Of a stretch of DNA of 5,079 bases, positions 4,889 to 5,079 are shown one piece after another. The stretch is from the NCBI GenBank assembly GCA_015661965.1, contig DQVA01000125.1:1-5079 (forward strand). Direction: 5' to 3'. Under the pieces are notes generated by a model. The model ran no database searches and was not told the origin of the DNA. It worked only from the letters and a program-made list of their open reading frames with translations. The translations under genes and the position numbers were made by a program. How positions within the stretch are numbered: the first letter of the stretch is position 1; each line of letters opens with the position of its first letter. Source of the stretch: Candidatus Bipolaricaulota bacterium (GTDB lineage Bacteria; Bipolaricaulota; Bipolaricaulia; Bipolaricaulales; Bipolaricaulaceae).

Positions 4889-5079
4889 GTGCACAGGAGA
4901 AGCTTTTGGGAAGAGATCCTGAATTCCGGGCTCCATGGCCTGGGGGCGGTGCTGGGCCTGGCCGGGCTGGGGGGACTGGTGGCCGTGGGGCACCAAGCCG
5001 GGGACCCACGCGCCCTGGCCGCCGCAGTGGTGTATGGCCTCAGCTTGGTGCTGCTTTACACCGCATCTGCCTTGTACCA
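4889..5079 (+). CDS. Hemolysin III/PAQR-family membrane protein, 5' part, cut by window edge
   Basis: The first 63 codons match the N-terminus of the bacterial hemolysin III (YqfA/PAQR) family, seven-helix membrane proteins with a zinc-site motif. Seen: FWEEILNSGLHGLGAVLG (family pattern EE-x2-NS-x2-HG-x-GA), a first hydrophobic helix through LAGLGGLVAV, a short HQAGDPRAL link, then a second helix AAAVVYGLSLVLLYTASALY. The frame ends on CA, which would complete the S-x3-H zinc motif (SALYH) if the next base is C or T. The GTG at 4889 gives a natural family N-terminus but has no clear Shine-Dalgarno. An in-frame ATG at 4847 would add 14 residues and is also possible. It is transcribed divergently from the secreted-protein gene and is not part of the minus-strand operon. 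Function in the cell is not established for most members. Confidence 0.8.
   Translation, partial: MHRRSFWEEILNSGLHGLGAVLGLAGLGGLVAVGHQAGDPRALAAAVVYGLSLVLLYTASALY

Noticed and set aside
1..5079. tRNA, rRNA, CRISPR array, insertion sequence or riboswitch
   Set aside because: No cloverleaf, spaced direct repeats, transposase motifs, terminal inverted repeats or known riboswitch core was seen on either strand by eye.

Overview
The window is GC-rich, tightly packed bacterial DNA (possibly archaeal, but Shine-Dalgarno sites of the AAGGAGG type are everywhere). The HEPN/MNT pair and the compact gene layout are common in thermophiles. This is an inference from style, and no taxonomic marker gene is present.

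Right to left (minus strand), positions 3862 to 1 form one tightly coupled operon. Its order is: a LeuD-type swivel subunit (3862-3368), a ten-codon mini-ORF (3367-3335), an isocitrate/isopropylmalate-type decarboxylating dehydrogenase (3333-2206), a LeuC/homoaconitase-type [4Fe-4S] large subunit (2209-956), a HEPN-domain protein (953-555), an MNT nucleotidyltransferase (610-251), and a second, different LeuD-like swivel subunit (254 to beyond the left edge). Junctions are 0 to 2 nt gaps or 4 to 56 nt overlaps, so the genes are very probably co-transcribed and translationally coupled. The metabolic genes carry out the isomerisation and oxidative decarboxylation steps of 2-oxoacid chain elongation. 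The substrate (isopropylmalate, homocitrate or citrate) cannot be fixed from sequence. The HEPN-MNT pair looks like a toxin-antitoxin module sitting inside this operon.

Upstream of the operon, 3863-3971 holds a clear intrinsic terminator and a weak promoter candidate. Then comes a minus-strand gene for an unrecognised secreted protein (4817-3972) with a signal peptide, a helical domain and a very acidic tail of His-Gly-Pro repeats. Divergent from it, a plus-strand hemolysin III/PAQR-family membrane protein begins near 4889 and runs off the right edge.

The two strongest points for follow-up are the HEPN-MNT module built into a metabolic operon, and the mini-ORF before the dehydrogenase. The mini-ORF repeats that enzyme's first seven residues (MAKYRIA) using mostly different synonymous codons.
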